Origin: a virus
IMG/VR virus record: IMGVR_UViG_3300023192_001873
Coordinates: 1-24,717 of that record
Strand: one strand, 5' to 3'
DNA: 24,717 nt
The position numbers and the translations under genes were made by a program. The notes below the pieces were generated by a model. It was not told the DNA's origin and did no database searches. It worked only from the letters and a program-made list of their open reading frames with translations. This document shows, piece by piece, positions 1 to 6,625 of this stretch. How positions within the stretch are numbered: position 1 is the stretch's first letter; every line of letters begins with the position of its first letter.

Positions 1-20
1 ATGATTGTATTTATTCCTGT

Positions 21-563
21 TCAGAGTATGAGATGGTTTACGGGGAACAAAGCAACTTTGGCAGGAGATAATGTAGTAGAGAGGTCGTATGGTATTACGA
101 ATATTGTGACATTGAATCTACCAATAATGTCATCATCTTGAATAATAGCGTGTGAGCCTATAGTATCGTTTCGGCTCTTAAGGAATCTCATAGTGGGGCC
201 TTTATCATTATCTTTGAATCTAGCAAGTAAGGCAGTTGAATCGGAACCGCCGGTACCCAATAACTGAAATGTTGCTGTATTACTTGTTGCTATCGATGAA
301 TCATGCCCTATTACTACACCTGTTCCATTTGAGAAGAAAGTAGAATTATCTGTTGCTGGACTTATGGTGATAGAAGCACCAGCGTCAGAAGTTATAGTAT
401 CTAATGCGATACCTCCCACGTTGGTAATGTTTCCATCACCGGCATCAAGTCCTGCGCCAAGGGTAACTAAACTAGAGAAAGTTGTAGCGTTTGCAACTGT
501 ACCGCCAGTAAATGTGGCGCCTCCCCCCGGTGCGTGTGATTTTCCCGGTATATTTATTCCCAT
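21..563 (-). CDS. Tail-fibre/appendage-like protein, C terminus uncertain
   Basis: 180 residues. The body is rich in Gly, Ala, Thr, Ser and Asn, with short repeated beta-strand patterns (NITNVGGIALDTI, ASITISPATDN) and a segment with ARFKDNDKGPTMRFLKSRN and IIQDDDIIGRF. Such sequence is typical of trimeric phage fibre or appendage shafts that end in a beta-structured tip. The start ATG lies 1 nt past the stop of the 93-aa gene, so the two are probably translated together. After IIGRFN the composition changes abruptly and only about 30 hydrophobic residues follow before the stop. Proteins of this type usually continue well beyond that point. This could be a truncation, frameshift, inversion junction or assembly join near the left edge. 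A virion-surface role is inferred from composition and position only; no receptor-binding or enzymatic domain is visible. Confidence 0.6.
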   Translation of the reverse strand: MGINIPGKSHAPGGGATFTGGTVANATTFSSLVTLGAGLDAGDGNITNVGGIALDTITSDAGASITISPATDNSTFFSNGTGVVIGHDSSIATSNTATFQLLGTGGSDSTALLARFKDNDKGPTMRFLKSRNDTIGSHAIIQDDDIIGRFNVTIFVIPYDLSTTLSPAKVALFPVNHLIL

Positions 564-564
564 A

Positions 565-846
565 TTATGCTAGGGTCAAATAACCTATAGTAGTAGAGCC
601 ACTTGCTACAATCGCTTGGATTACAGAATCAGTAGGAATTCCTATAGATTCATCTGCTGCTAACTTAAATCCATTTGAAGTTGTAACAGTAGCCGTACCA
701 ATAAAGGCATCTGTTGATCCCTGATTAGTTAAAATTACACCAGCTCGACCCGGGCTGGCCGCAACTATTTCAGTTGCCGAAGTATCAACCGAAACTTGAG
801 CATTAGCTAAAGCAGTACCATTAGAGACTCCGCTTATAAAAGCCAT
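565..846 (-). CDS. Small beta-rich virion protein
   Basis: 93 residues. The protein is almost entirely beta-prone: it has the pattern VSVDTSATEIVAA, then RAGVILTNQGSTDAFIGTA, then NGFKLAADESIGIP, ending in strand-like SGSTTIGYLTLA. This matches small beta-sandwich proteins found near phage capsid genes and used as head decoration, head-fibre or neck components. It has no cysteines, signal peptide or membrane segment. Its stop lies 1 nt from the start of the fibre-like gene. Upstream is a 157-nt gap with two strong hairpins, so its expression may be separated from the 108-aa gene. No good Shine-Dalgarno sequence precedes the ATG, only AAAGAA about 10 nt away. The structural role is inferred from composition and position; I cannot name a family. 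Confidence 0.55.
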   Translation of the reverse strand: MAFISGVSNGTALANAQVSVDTSATEIVAASPGRAGVILTNQGSTDAFIGTATVTTSNGFKLAADESIGIPTDSVIQAIVASGSTTIGYLTLA

Positions 847-955
847 TATTTTAATTCTTTGTTAAACAAATAATGATTGTGGAAATATCCCCTCACATTC
901 CTTATTTGTTTACAAAAAACAGGTTAATTATACTGTTCAAATCTCACATTCTTAT

Positions 956-1000
956 CTCAACTCCTGTAAAGGAGTTGAGGAAAAATGCGAAAGCATTTTT
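956..1000 (-). terminator. Two adjacent perfect hairpins, terminator-like
   Basis: Read on the minus strand, directly after the 108-aa gene, the first hairpin pairs AAAAATGC with GCATTTTT (1000-993 and 988-981) around a 4-nt loop. It ends in a T-run, like a weak intrinsic terminator. One nucleotide later a second perfect 9-bp hairpin pairs CTCAACTCC with GGAGTTGAG (979-971 and 964-956) around a 6-nt loop, with no T-run. The rest of the gap (847-955) is AT-rich and I see no other feature in it. The pair may reduce transcription from capsid genes into the fibre-like genes, or protect an RNA 3' end. Confidence 0.55.
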
Positions 1001-1003
1001 AAT

Positions 1004-1330
1004 CTAGCCAAAGCATACAATGCTTAATTGCTCTGAAGTTACATAAACATCCGTATCTAGTCCTAGGGTAAATCCTAGCGTTGAAGGAGTGATACCATTA
1101 GATGTAATAAAGGTACGAGTTCCTGCTGCTACTGTTTTCAATGCTTCTGCGTCTGCCATACCTTCTACAAATTCATATCCGTCCCGGCTAGTTTCGTTTA
1201 TAACGAGAACGTATCTTGGCTTAAAACCAATATCAAACGCTCGCGCTGCAACTGTTCCTGTGTCTATATGGCTTATTGTAACCATTCTCGACACATTTAG
1301 AGGGCTGTTGATTGTTTCTGTTATAGCCAT
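1004..1330 (-). CDS. Small head/decoration-like virion protein
   Basis: 108 residues, starting at an ATG. The middle contains GFKPRYVLVINETSRDGYEF followed by VEGMAD. The C-terminal half reads as RTFITSNGITPSTLGFTLGLDT and further short strands. The order 'GFxPRYVxVxNxTxRxxYEwxeGM', then 'G.RT..TS.GIT', then 'Ft.G' is, from memory, a recurring pattern in small proteins next to phage capsid genes that are often called decorator or head-stabilising proteins. It lacks cysteines apart from one near the C terminus and has no membrane segment. It lies 41 nt downstream of the 186-aa gene and is followed by two hairpins at 956-1000. I infer that it is displayed on or bound to the capsid; no function is proven by the sequence. 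Confidence 0.55.
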   Translation of the reverse strand: MAITETINSPLNVSRMVTISHIDTGTVAARAFDIGFKPRYVLVINETSRDGYEFVEGMADAEALKTVAAGTRTFITSNGITPSTLGFTLGLDTDVYVTSEQLSIVCFG

Positions 1331-1371
1331 TAGTGTTTAGAGGTTTTTTTAATGGTAAATACAAGTAATAC

Positions 1372-1932
1372 TTAAATACCAAGCTCAGGATGAGTTCCTT
1401 GTTTTGTCCCAAGTTTTAGGACATTATCAATGGCTCTCTGCGTTTGGCGTTGAGATTCCTCAATCATCTCAGCTACTTGTTCAGGTACATCTACATACAT
1501 ACCTTTTTTAATATTTAGTCTATATCCGTTGATAATAACAGGATGAGTAGCTCCGTAGCTTTCTCCCTGTTCAAGCGGAATAATAAGTCTAACCTTTGTT
1601 TGAGCTTCTAAACATTTTTTCATAATCTCTTCTTTGCTTCCTATCGGTATATGACCTTCTTCTACTCCCAATCCTATAACTGTAAACTTATTAACTCCTT
1701 TATCTTCGGATCCCTTTTCTTCTTTTACCAGAGACTCTTCTGTCCCCGGTAACTGCTCTTCTTCTTTTTTAGCAGGTTTCTTTACGGCCTTCCTCTCTTT
1801 AGATATGAACTTTTTTTGTAATTTTGTAACAAGTTCAGACCTTTCAAGACTATCCCACCCTACTATACCCTCTTTTTCAGCTACTCTGCGGAGTTGGGTC
1901 GTATTCTTCCTCTTTAGGTTTACATTAGACAT
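1372..1932 (-). CDS. Virion-associated protein with N-terminal SAP/HeH-like domain
   Basis: 186 residues in three parts. Residues about 5-40 (LKRKNTTQLRRVAEKEGIVG and WDSLERSELVTKLQ) resemble a SAP/HeH or Rho-N-like helix-extended-helix DNA-binding fold. Residues about 45-80 are a Lys/Glu-rich linker of low complexity. Residues about 110-175 (VRLIIPLEQGE, then PVIINGYRLNIKKGMYVDVP, then EQVAEMIEESQRQ) form a small domain often found beside phage capsid genes. The last ends in a helix that would suit binding to another head protein. The gene lies 21 nt downstream of the major capsid gene. The arrangement would suit a head protein that touches both packaged DNA and the shell, but this is inference. 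No enzymatic residues are visible. Confidence 0.55.
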   Translation of the reverse strand: MSNVNLKRKNTTQLRRVAEKEGIVGWDSLERSELVTKLQKKFISKERKAVKKPAKKEEEQLPGTEESLVKEEKGSEDKGVNKFTVIGLGVEEGHIPIGSKEEIMKKCLEAQTKVRLIIPLEQGESYGATHPVIINGYRLNIKKGMYVDVPEQVAEMIEESQRQTQRAIDNVLKLGTKQGTHPELGI

Positions 1933-1953
1933 AATAACTATTCTTTAATTGTA

Positions 1954-2913
1954 TTAGGATGCAGCGTGCTCCAACCTAAGCATAAAGTTTTCATTCAGAA
2001 TCTTTGCAACAAATGTTGCTTTCCAACCTGATGTTTGTCGCTGATCCAATGGGTCTGCGCTACCTGCTGAACCAAGAGGCTTAATGATGTTCCTCATAGC
2101 GTTTCCTGAAATTCGAGTTATACCGTAAGCTTCTGCTCCTATAATCATTGTGCCATATACATCAATACCTCCCGATCCTCCGGCTGTGAATACCTTTGCG
2201 TTTGTCGTTTCAATGAATCGAACTTCATCAAGAGCTCCTATCTCCCCTTCCATAGCAGTTTTCTGTCCGTATTCCTCAACGCGGACAAACCCTGAGACAC
2301 TTTTTAGGTCAAAGGTTGTTCGAGGATGGACAATAGCGACATAGCAAGCTGGAACAGGGTCCGTATTGAATCCTGTACCTGCGTCAATCTGTGAGGTAAT
2401 CTTTTTTGCATTGTTAGTCTTTAATGTTCGTACTGCCTCTTCAACTTCTGCTTTTGTGATTAACATTACAGAAGTTACACCAGTTCTAGCTGTAGCGGTT
2501 GAAGCATACTGAACAGTAGTACCTGCAACAATAACATCCCTAGTTAGTTGATCCAGAGTATCACCTGCTTGAACACCCAAAAGTTCTGCAGTTTCTGTAA
2601 GAACCGGGTCAAGAGTTGTAAGGACCAAAAGGTCTGTTAGAGTTACAAAATCACCATATTCAGCTACAGTTGCCGTTACGTCTGTGATTGACAACTGTGA
2701 ACCTGAAGGAGTTGTACCCTCACTCAATGCAGTTGTAGCTGCAGTAAGAAGAGTATAGCGCCTAAACTTAATTGCAAGTGTGTTATTCCGGGGAATATCA
2801 CGTACCTGCGCCCATCTCGTATGAACGAAAAGGGGTACAGCCTTCATTAACAATCGTCTGTCGTAGAAAAAGTTAATGGCAGCTGTTACTTGACTTAAAG
2901 TAGTGTTCGCCAT
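1954..2913 (-). CDS. Major capsid protein, N4-gp56 family
   Basis: 319 residues, the usual length for this family of HK97-fold shell proteins. Recognisable blocks are an N-terminal segment with FFYDRRLLMKAVPLFVHTRW; IPRNNTLAIKFRRYTLLTAAT, typical of the N4-gp56 family; then LSEGTTPSGSQLSITDVTATV and EYGDFVTLTDL. The central part has ACYVAIVHPRTTFDLKSV, followed by FVRVEEYGQKTAMEGEIGAL, and the C-terminal part has DPLDQRQTSGWKATFVAKIL. It assembles the icosahedral shell of the prohead. The gene sits directly after the scaffold-like gene, as in most tailed phages, with a 27-nt gap and no clear Shine-Dalgarno sequence. Family assignment is from recognised sequence blocks and is firm; no search was run. 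Confidence 0.93.
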   Translation of the reverse strand: MANTTLSQVTAAINFFYDRRLLMKAVPLFVHTRWAQVRDIPRNNTLAIKFRRYTLLTAATTALSEGTTPSGSQLSITDVTATVAEYGDFVTLTDLLVLTTLDPVLTETAELLGVQAGDTLDQLTRDVIVAGTTVQYASTATARTGVTSVMLITKAEVEEAVRTLKTNNAKKITSQIDAGTGFNTDPVPACYVAIVHPRTTFDLKSVSGFVRVEEYGQKTAMEGEIGALDEVRFIETTNAKVFTAGGSGGIDVYGTMIIGAEAYGITRISGNAMRNIIKPLGSAGSADPLDQRQTSGWKATFVAKILNENFMLRLEHAAS

Positions 2914-2940
2914 GTTTATTACTAAATTAATTTATAAATA

Positions 2941-3576
2941 CTATATCTGGCCTGTTTTCGCTTTGAAGGCTAATTCGTCAATCTGCTTATCTGACATTTT
3001 AGAAACATCGGGAAAATCTCCTGATTCCATAGGTCTTCTTGAATGTCCACCCATAGAACTTCCTGCTGCTTCTTCATCAGCTTGAGCCTTCTTTTCTTTG
3101 AGTTCCTCTTTCTTAGCAGCCAATCCTAAGTAAATGAACTCAACTGACACCGCTTGATATACAGGATGCTCCATATATTTCCTTATCGTACTTTCCATTT
3201 CTTTTGCTCCCGGATAATCAGAGAATACTTTATTCAATTCTTGATCATCCGTCTGAGTACGAATCTTATCAAGCACAGGTTTCATCCCTCTCTGAACTTC
3301 CGTCTGTATATCATCGTTACCTTCAGGAGAAAATTCGTTATTTTTATATTCTGAATAATCATCATCATCTTCATCTCCGAATTTTTGCTCCTCTTCCTTT
3401 TTTTCTCTTTTTCCTCTCCGCTCTTGGATATATTCCTGAGCGCTTTTTCTCACCGGTGGCTCATCCGTTTCTGGTTGAGGCTCCGGATTTTCGGGTTCCC
3501 CTCCCGAACCTCCTTCGAGGTTTTTTCTTTCTTCCTCTATATCTTCCTCGGTAGGTATTTTTTCGGGGTCTGCCAT
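2941..3576 (-). CDS. Scaffold-like capsid assembly protein
   Basis: 211 residues from the ATG at 3576. A GTG at 3588 would add four residues, but the ATG reading MADPEK is the more normal start. The N-terminal half is extremely acidic and low in complexity (runs of Glu, Pro and Asp, including GDEDDDDYSEY). The C-terminal half is mainly charged helix, with AAKKEELKEKKAQADEEAAG and a closing KMSDKQIDELAFKAKTGQI. No enzyme motif is present. An acidic, helical protein immediately before the major capsid gene and after the portal is the standard place for an internal scaffold that directs prohead assembly and is then removed. Function is inferred from position and composition. Confidence 0.7.
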   Translation of the reverse strand: MADPEKIPTEEDIEEERKNLEGGSGGEPENPEPQPETDEPPVRKSAQEYIQERRGKREKKEEEQKFGDEDDDDYSEYKNNEFSPEGNDDIQTEVQRGMKPVLDKIRTQTDDQELNKVFSDYPGAKEMESTIRKYMEHPVYQAVSVEFIYLGLAAKKEELKEKKAQADEEAAGSSMGGHSRRPMESGDFPDVSKMSDKQIDELAFKAKTGQI

Positions 3577-3660
3577 AATTTTACACACCGCTCATAATCT
3601 CGTATGGCGAAACGATACTTGGCGGTGGACTTTATACGCGGCCCTCGACCAAAGAGCCGG

Positions 3661-3690
3661 AAAATAAAAGCCTCCAATATAAGAGGCAAA
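3661..3690 (-). terminator. Rho-independent terminator after the 93-aa gene
   Basis: On the minus strand GCCTC (3687-3683) pairs with GAGGC (3674-3670) around an 8-nt loop, followed by the T-rich run CTTTTATTTT. It stands between the 93-aa gene and the scaffold/capsid genes, so it should end or weaken transcripts from the promoter at 4050-4080. The rest of the 3577-3755 gap shows only a small GGGTAAAACCC hairpin near 3715-3725 and no clear new promoter, so capsid expression may depend on read-through. Confidence 0.65.
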
Positions 3691-3755
3691 ATATTATCTG
3701 CAAATACAGACAAGGGTTTTACCCCCGGCAATTCTGAAGACTATTCTATCTTTTT

Positions 3756-4037
3756 TTATTCGTAAGGATCGAATGTTGGAGGAAATTCGGGTTTATCTCC
3801 TAAATCTGCTATTAGTTCTTCTGGCATTTCCATAAAGCGTACTAACGCGCGTCTTTCTCTTTGTATCATTTCTATATTCTCTTCATCATTTAAATCGAAC
3901 TCACCATGTAATTTTTTCTCTGCAATACCAACACTTTCTTGAAGTTTATTTACCAGAAATTTCCAACCCATACCTTCTTTTAATATTTTAAGTGCTTCAA
4001 TAACGCTTTCTTTTTTGTTTTCTTCTTGGTCCATCAT
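3756..4037 (-). CDS. Small conserved phage protein between portal and scaffold
   Basis: 93 residues, mainly helical and charged. Blocks are VIEALKILKEGMGWKFLVNK, then a Glu-rich middle, then MIQRERRALVRFMEMPEELI, and it ends in EFPPTFDPYE. Small helical proteins with the 'gWk.l...l' and 'lpeeli' pattern are common between portal and scaffold genes in phages, but I know no function. It appears to be its own transcription unit: a promoter lies at 4050-4080, overlapping the portal stop codon, and a terminator at 3661-3690. The predicted transcript start lies only a few nucleotides from the ATG, so the mRNA may be nearly leaderless. A second ATG follows the first immediately. Confidence 0.65.
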   Translation of the reverse strand: MMDQEENKKESVIEALKILKEGMGWKFLVNKLQESVGIAEKKLHGEFDLNDEENIEMIQRERRALVRFMEMPEELIADLGDKPEFPPTFDPYE

Positions 4038-4049
4038 ATCTCTACTTAT

Positions 4050-4080
4050 ATTTTACCATAGTTTACGAAATTTGTGTCAA
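4050..4080 (-). promoter_or_regulatory. Sigma70-type promoter with extended -10
   Basis: On the minus strand there is a perfect TTGACA (4080-4075), a 19-nt spacer and TAAAAT (4055-4050), preceded by TATGG, which gives an extended -10. The -35 box contains the TGA stop of the portal gene. Transcription would begin about 7 nt downstream, just before the 93-aa gene. Confidence 0.55.
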
Positions 4081-6038
4081 GCTGCCGGAAGTAATTGTTG
4101 CGGTGATCTTCCTGCGGATTGTTTCTTACCTGTTTCCTGAGCGCGGGCTTTAGAACCAACAGGTTTAAATTCAGGAATTGCTTCGGGAGAAGGGAACAAT
4201 CCGGGATTCATTTTCTTAAACATCATCATTTTTTTATGAGTTTCTATATGAGCAAGTTTAGATGGAGTATCTGCTGCTTTATTATGTATCTCCATATGAA
4301 TTAAGTCATCATCAAGAGCATTTATCTTTGGAAGTTTATTATCGTTTAGTTGTTGATTTTCATCTTCAGACCTTAGTTCGTCAATAGTCGGTGGAAACAT
4401 CATCATTAATTCTTGATGTGTTCTCTGTAAAACCTTACCTAGTTTCCTGAAAACATATCTTCTATTTGTTTGTGGGTCCTGAATAACAATCTGAGCAAAT
4501 GTGGACAACTCCTGAAACTCTTTCTCTCTTCTTTGCGCTGCGTTTGTAGAAGACTCTACATATATATCAGGGTCTATTCTAGATATAAAATTATCTTTTG
4601 TTAGTTTTCTTTGAATAGCTGAAAGAGGACCCTGGAGTCTAAGAATCTTCTCGTCTATCTCTTCTTTGAAGTATTTTTTATAAAGCCAATACCATTGTCT
4701 CCAATATCGTTTCTCACTCCAACCGAATATACGTGCCGCTAATGAATGCCTTACATCTTTACTGGCTGATATTAACTGGGTTTCACCTAATGTTCTACTT
4801 TGTCTAGGTTGTACGCCCTGAGCTATCTCAGGAGCAGCTACGGCTTTCTGTGCGCCGACATCTAATATATTAAGTATTAAGTTGACTTGCTGATGAAATA
4901 AGGATTTTTGAAGAGGTACTGCTGCTTTTGTTGGGTCCCCTGCAACAGGTATGAATTTATTAAACTGGAAATCTAAATCTTTAGGATTTGTTATCTTCCT
5001 TTTATCGAAAATATACATCGGGTAAAGGTCCGCCTTTGCTGAATCAAACCCTAGATTAACCATAACTGCCCGGGCTCTTTGTTTATCTTCTATAAGGTCG
5101 GGGATTGATACTCCATCCCAATCGTGAGACATAGGGAATATAGTACGATCTATTACAGGCCATACTTCACTATCCAAGCGTTGGTATCTAACAATAATCT
5201 GTCTATTATTAGCAAGAGTTACAATATACTTCTTTCCTCTTATAGTTGTGAACCACTCCACTAGATTATAAGCATAGTTCATTCCTAACATTTCCTCAGC
5301 TTCTCTTGTGTGATTCTGCCCCTGTGCTTCTCTCCGGGCTTGCTTTGCTTGATCCGTCATATTCTTTAGGTCTTTATCCTTTTTGAGTTTAGCTATATTA
5401 AAGTATTTGGGATGATTCTTCATTTCCCATTTACTTAACTCAATCTCTCTACCGAAGAATCTAGCAGAACCATATCCCTTTTGATTGCCGTTGATTGATT
5501 TCGCTCTTGGGTCGCGAATAAATGTCATTGGGTCTATTATCTCTGATACCGGGACCATATTCTTTCTATCAAATTCATTTAGCATTATAAGTCCTCTACC
5601 AAAGAAGAGAGTGTCCCATATCCACTCATAGTCAGCTTCATCTTTCTGCATTAGTTCATAATCGTGTTGTGCCATACCGGTCAAGTTTTCTGCTATATCA
5701 TCATCACCTTCTTCTTTACCTCCGAACTCAACTGAAAGTTTATCGTCATATAATGCAGCAAGTACAGTTTGAAAAACACTAAATAAAAGCGAGTCCCCCA
5801 CTTTGTCGGGATCTCGCTTCTGATTGTTATAAAGTTTAAGTCGTTTAAGAGATTCCTTTCTCTTCTCTTGTACGTGGTCAAAAGAAAGAGTAAATTCTTT
5901 ATCTATCTGCTCTATTAGTTTTGCTTGCTCATCTTCACTTATAGGAGCCTCGTCTATAATATTTTTAGATTCTTCTGTATTCTTTATCTCTTCTTCTGTC
6001 ATTACCTCAGTATTTTTTACTTCGTTATTTATTGCCAC
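4077..6038 (-). CDS. Portal protein (large, podovirus/N4-type size)
   Basis: 653 residues. The portal is the dodecameric ring at one capsid vertex through which DNA is packaged and ejected; it binds TerL and nucleates the prohead. The N terminus is an acidic leader (residues 1-50). Then come FDHVQEKRKESLKRLKLYNN and SLLFSVFQTVLAALYDDKLS, typical early portal helices. Next are EWIWDTLFFGRGLIMLNEF and a 'IIDPMTFIRDPRAKS' strand pair. The central part contains LVEWFTTIRGKKYIVTLANN and the DWDGVSIPDLIEDKQRARAV block. A long helical C-terminal region holds DVGAQKAVAAPEIAQGV and RTLGETQLISASKDVRHSLA. The size and order match the large portals that accompany N4-gp56 capsids. It is preceded by a 61-nt gap and ends in the promoter for the 93-aa gene. 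Confidence 0.85.
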   Translation of the reverse strand: MAINNEVKNTEVMTEEEIKNTEESKNIIDEAPISEDEQAKLIEQIDKEFTLSFDHVQEKRKESLKRLKLYNNQKRDPDKVGDSLLFSVFQTVLAALYDDKLSVEFGGKEEGDDDIAENLTGMAQHDYELMQKDEADYEWIWDTLFFGRGLIMLNEFDRKNMVPVSEIIDPMTFIRDPRAKSINGNQKGYGSARFFGREIELSKWEMKNHPKYFNIAKLKKDKDLKNMTDQAKQARREAQGQNHTREAEEMLGMNYAYNLVEWFTTIRGKKYIVTLANNRQIIVRYQRLDSEVWPVIDRTIFPMSHDWDGVSIPDLIEDKQRARAVMVNLGFDSAKADLYPMYIFDKRKITNPKDLDFQFNKFIPVAGDPTKAAVPLQKSLFHQQVNLILNILDVGAQKAVAAPEIAQGVQPRQSRTLGETQLISASKDVRHSLAARIFGWSEKRYWRQWYWLYKKYFKEEIDEKILRLQGPLSAIQRKLTKDNFISRIDPDIYVESSTNAAQRREKEFQELSTFAQIVIQDPQTNRRYVFRKLGKVLQRTHQELMMMFPPTIDELRSEDENQQLNDNKLPKINALDDDLIHMEIHNKAADTPSKLAHIETHKKMMMFKKMNPGLFPSPEAIPEFKPVGSKARAQETGKKQSAGRSPQQLLPAA

Positions 6039-6099
6039 TTTTTATAATTTTCTTATATTTTTTATTTCTCTTAATATGGTTTTCTTTTTTTCTTGTGCA

Positions 6100-6327
6100 T
6101 TATATTATACCGACTTCTATGATTTCAAAATGCGCTTCTAGTTCTCCACCACTTACTTCGTGTATAGATTTTTGTTTTGTCTTAATAATAATTTCATATT
6201 CTCCACCTACCTTCCAATCTTTTATTTCAGGTAGATCAACTTCTCTAAAAGAAATCATAGGATATACCGGCTCAAGACTAATAGGTCCAATCTCTGTATC
6301 TTCGTTTATAGATTTTACTTTCCTCAT
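6100..6327 (-). CDS. Small beta-rich conserved phage protein
   Basis: 75 residues. The core LPEIKDWKVGGEYEIIIKTK followed by a hydrophilic turn and HFEIIEV forms a small beta-barrel-like pattern that recurs in short proteins upstream of portal genes. No function is known to me. It has no Cys pairs, signal or membrane segment. It lies 2 nt after the 83-aa gene and 61 nt before the portal, so it is probably translated from the same message. It may be a head or packaging accessory protein; that is inference from place only. Confidence 0.6.
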   Translation of the reverse strand: MRKVKSINEDTEIGPISLEPVYPMISFREVDLPEIKDWKVGGEYEIIIKTKQKSIHEVSGGELEAHFEIIEVGII

Positions 6328-6329
6328 GT

Positions 6330-6581
6330 TTATTTTTTTATTATTGTTTCTATCGTTGTATGAGCAGCAGCTACAGTATAGGCCAGTGCTGCTTTCTCCT
6401 CCTTATCTGTGTATGGGTTATCTAAAAACATTCTTCTCCACCACTTAGGTTTTATATTAAAATATCCGGTAAACAATTCTCCCTTATATAATACCAGATA
6501 TTCAAACAAAGTATCTATTTTTCTAATATAATATTGAGCCCCTTCGTATTCAAATTTTTTCCCTATTGTTTCTATTTTCAT
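6330..6581 (-). CDS. Conserved hypothetical phage protein
   Basis: 83 residues. The first half is beta-like (KKFEYEGAQYYIRKIDTLFE, then YLVLYKGELFTGYFNI). A basic, Trp-rich patch follows (KPKWWRRMFLDNP) and then a helix (KEEKAALAYTVAAAHTTIETI). I do not recognise it. The ATG has a plausible Shine-Dalgarno sequence (AAGAGG, about 5 nt away), better than its neighbours. It lies 44 nt downstream of TerL and 2 nt upstream of the 75-aa gene. A perfect TTGACA follows the TerL stop, so a secondary promoter may serve it, the 75-aa gene and the portal. Confidence 0.6.
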   Translation of the reverse strand: MKIETIGKKFEYEGAQYYIRKIDTLFEYLVLYKGELFTGYFNIKPKWWRRMFLDNPYTDKEEKAALAYTVAAAHTTIETIIKK

Positions 6582-6594
6582 AGAGCCTCTTTAT

Positions 6595-6622
6595 ATTTTC
6601 TCATTTTGAAAAACTTTGTCAA
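6595..6622 (-). promoter_or_regulatory. Candidate promoter after TerL
   Basis: Minus strand: a perfect TTGACA (6622-6617), a 16-nt spacer and GAAAAT (6600-6595), with TG one base before the -10. The context GCTTGACA is shared with the promoter after the portal gene. The predicted transcript start falls close to the Shine-Dalgarno sequence of the 83-aa gene, which weakens the case. Confidence 0.3.
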
Positions 6623-6625
6623 GCA

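Noticed and set aside
3204-3554. 116-codon plus-strand frame with hydrophobic runs
   Set aside because: Antisense to the Glu/Lys-rich scaffold gene; the Phe/Leu runs are the complement of Glu/Lys codons.
3537-3731. 64-codon minus-strand frame before the scaffold gene
   Set aside because: It overlaps the scaffold start, contains the terminator at 3661-3690, lacks a ribosome site and has no protein-like pattern.
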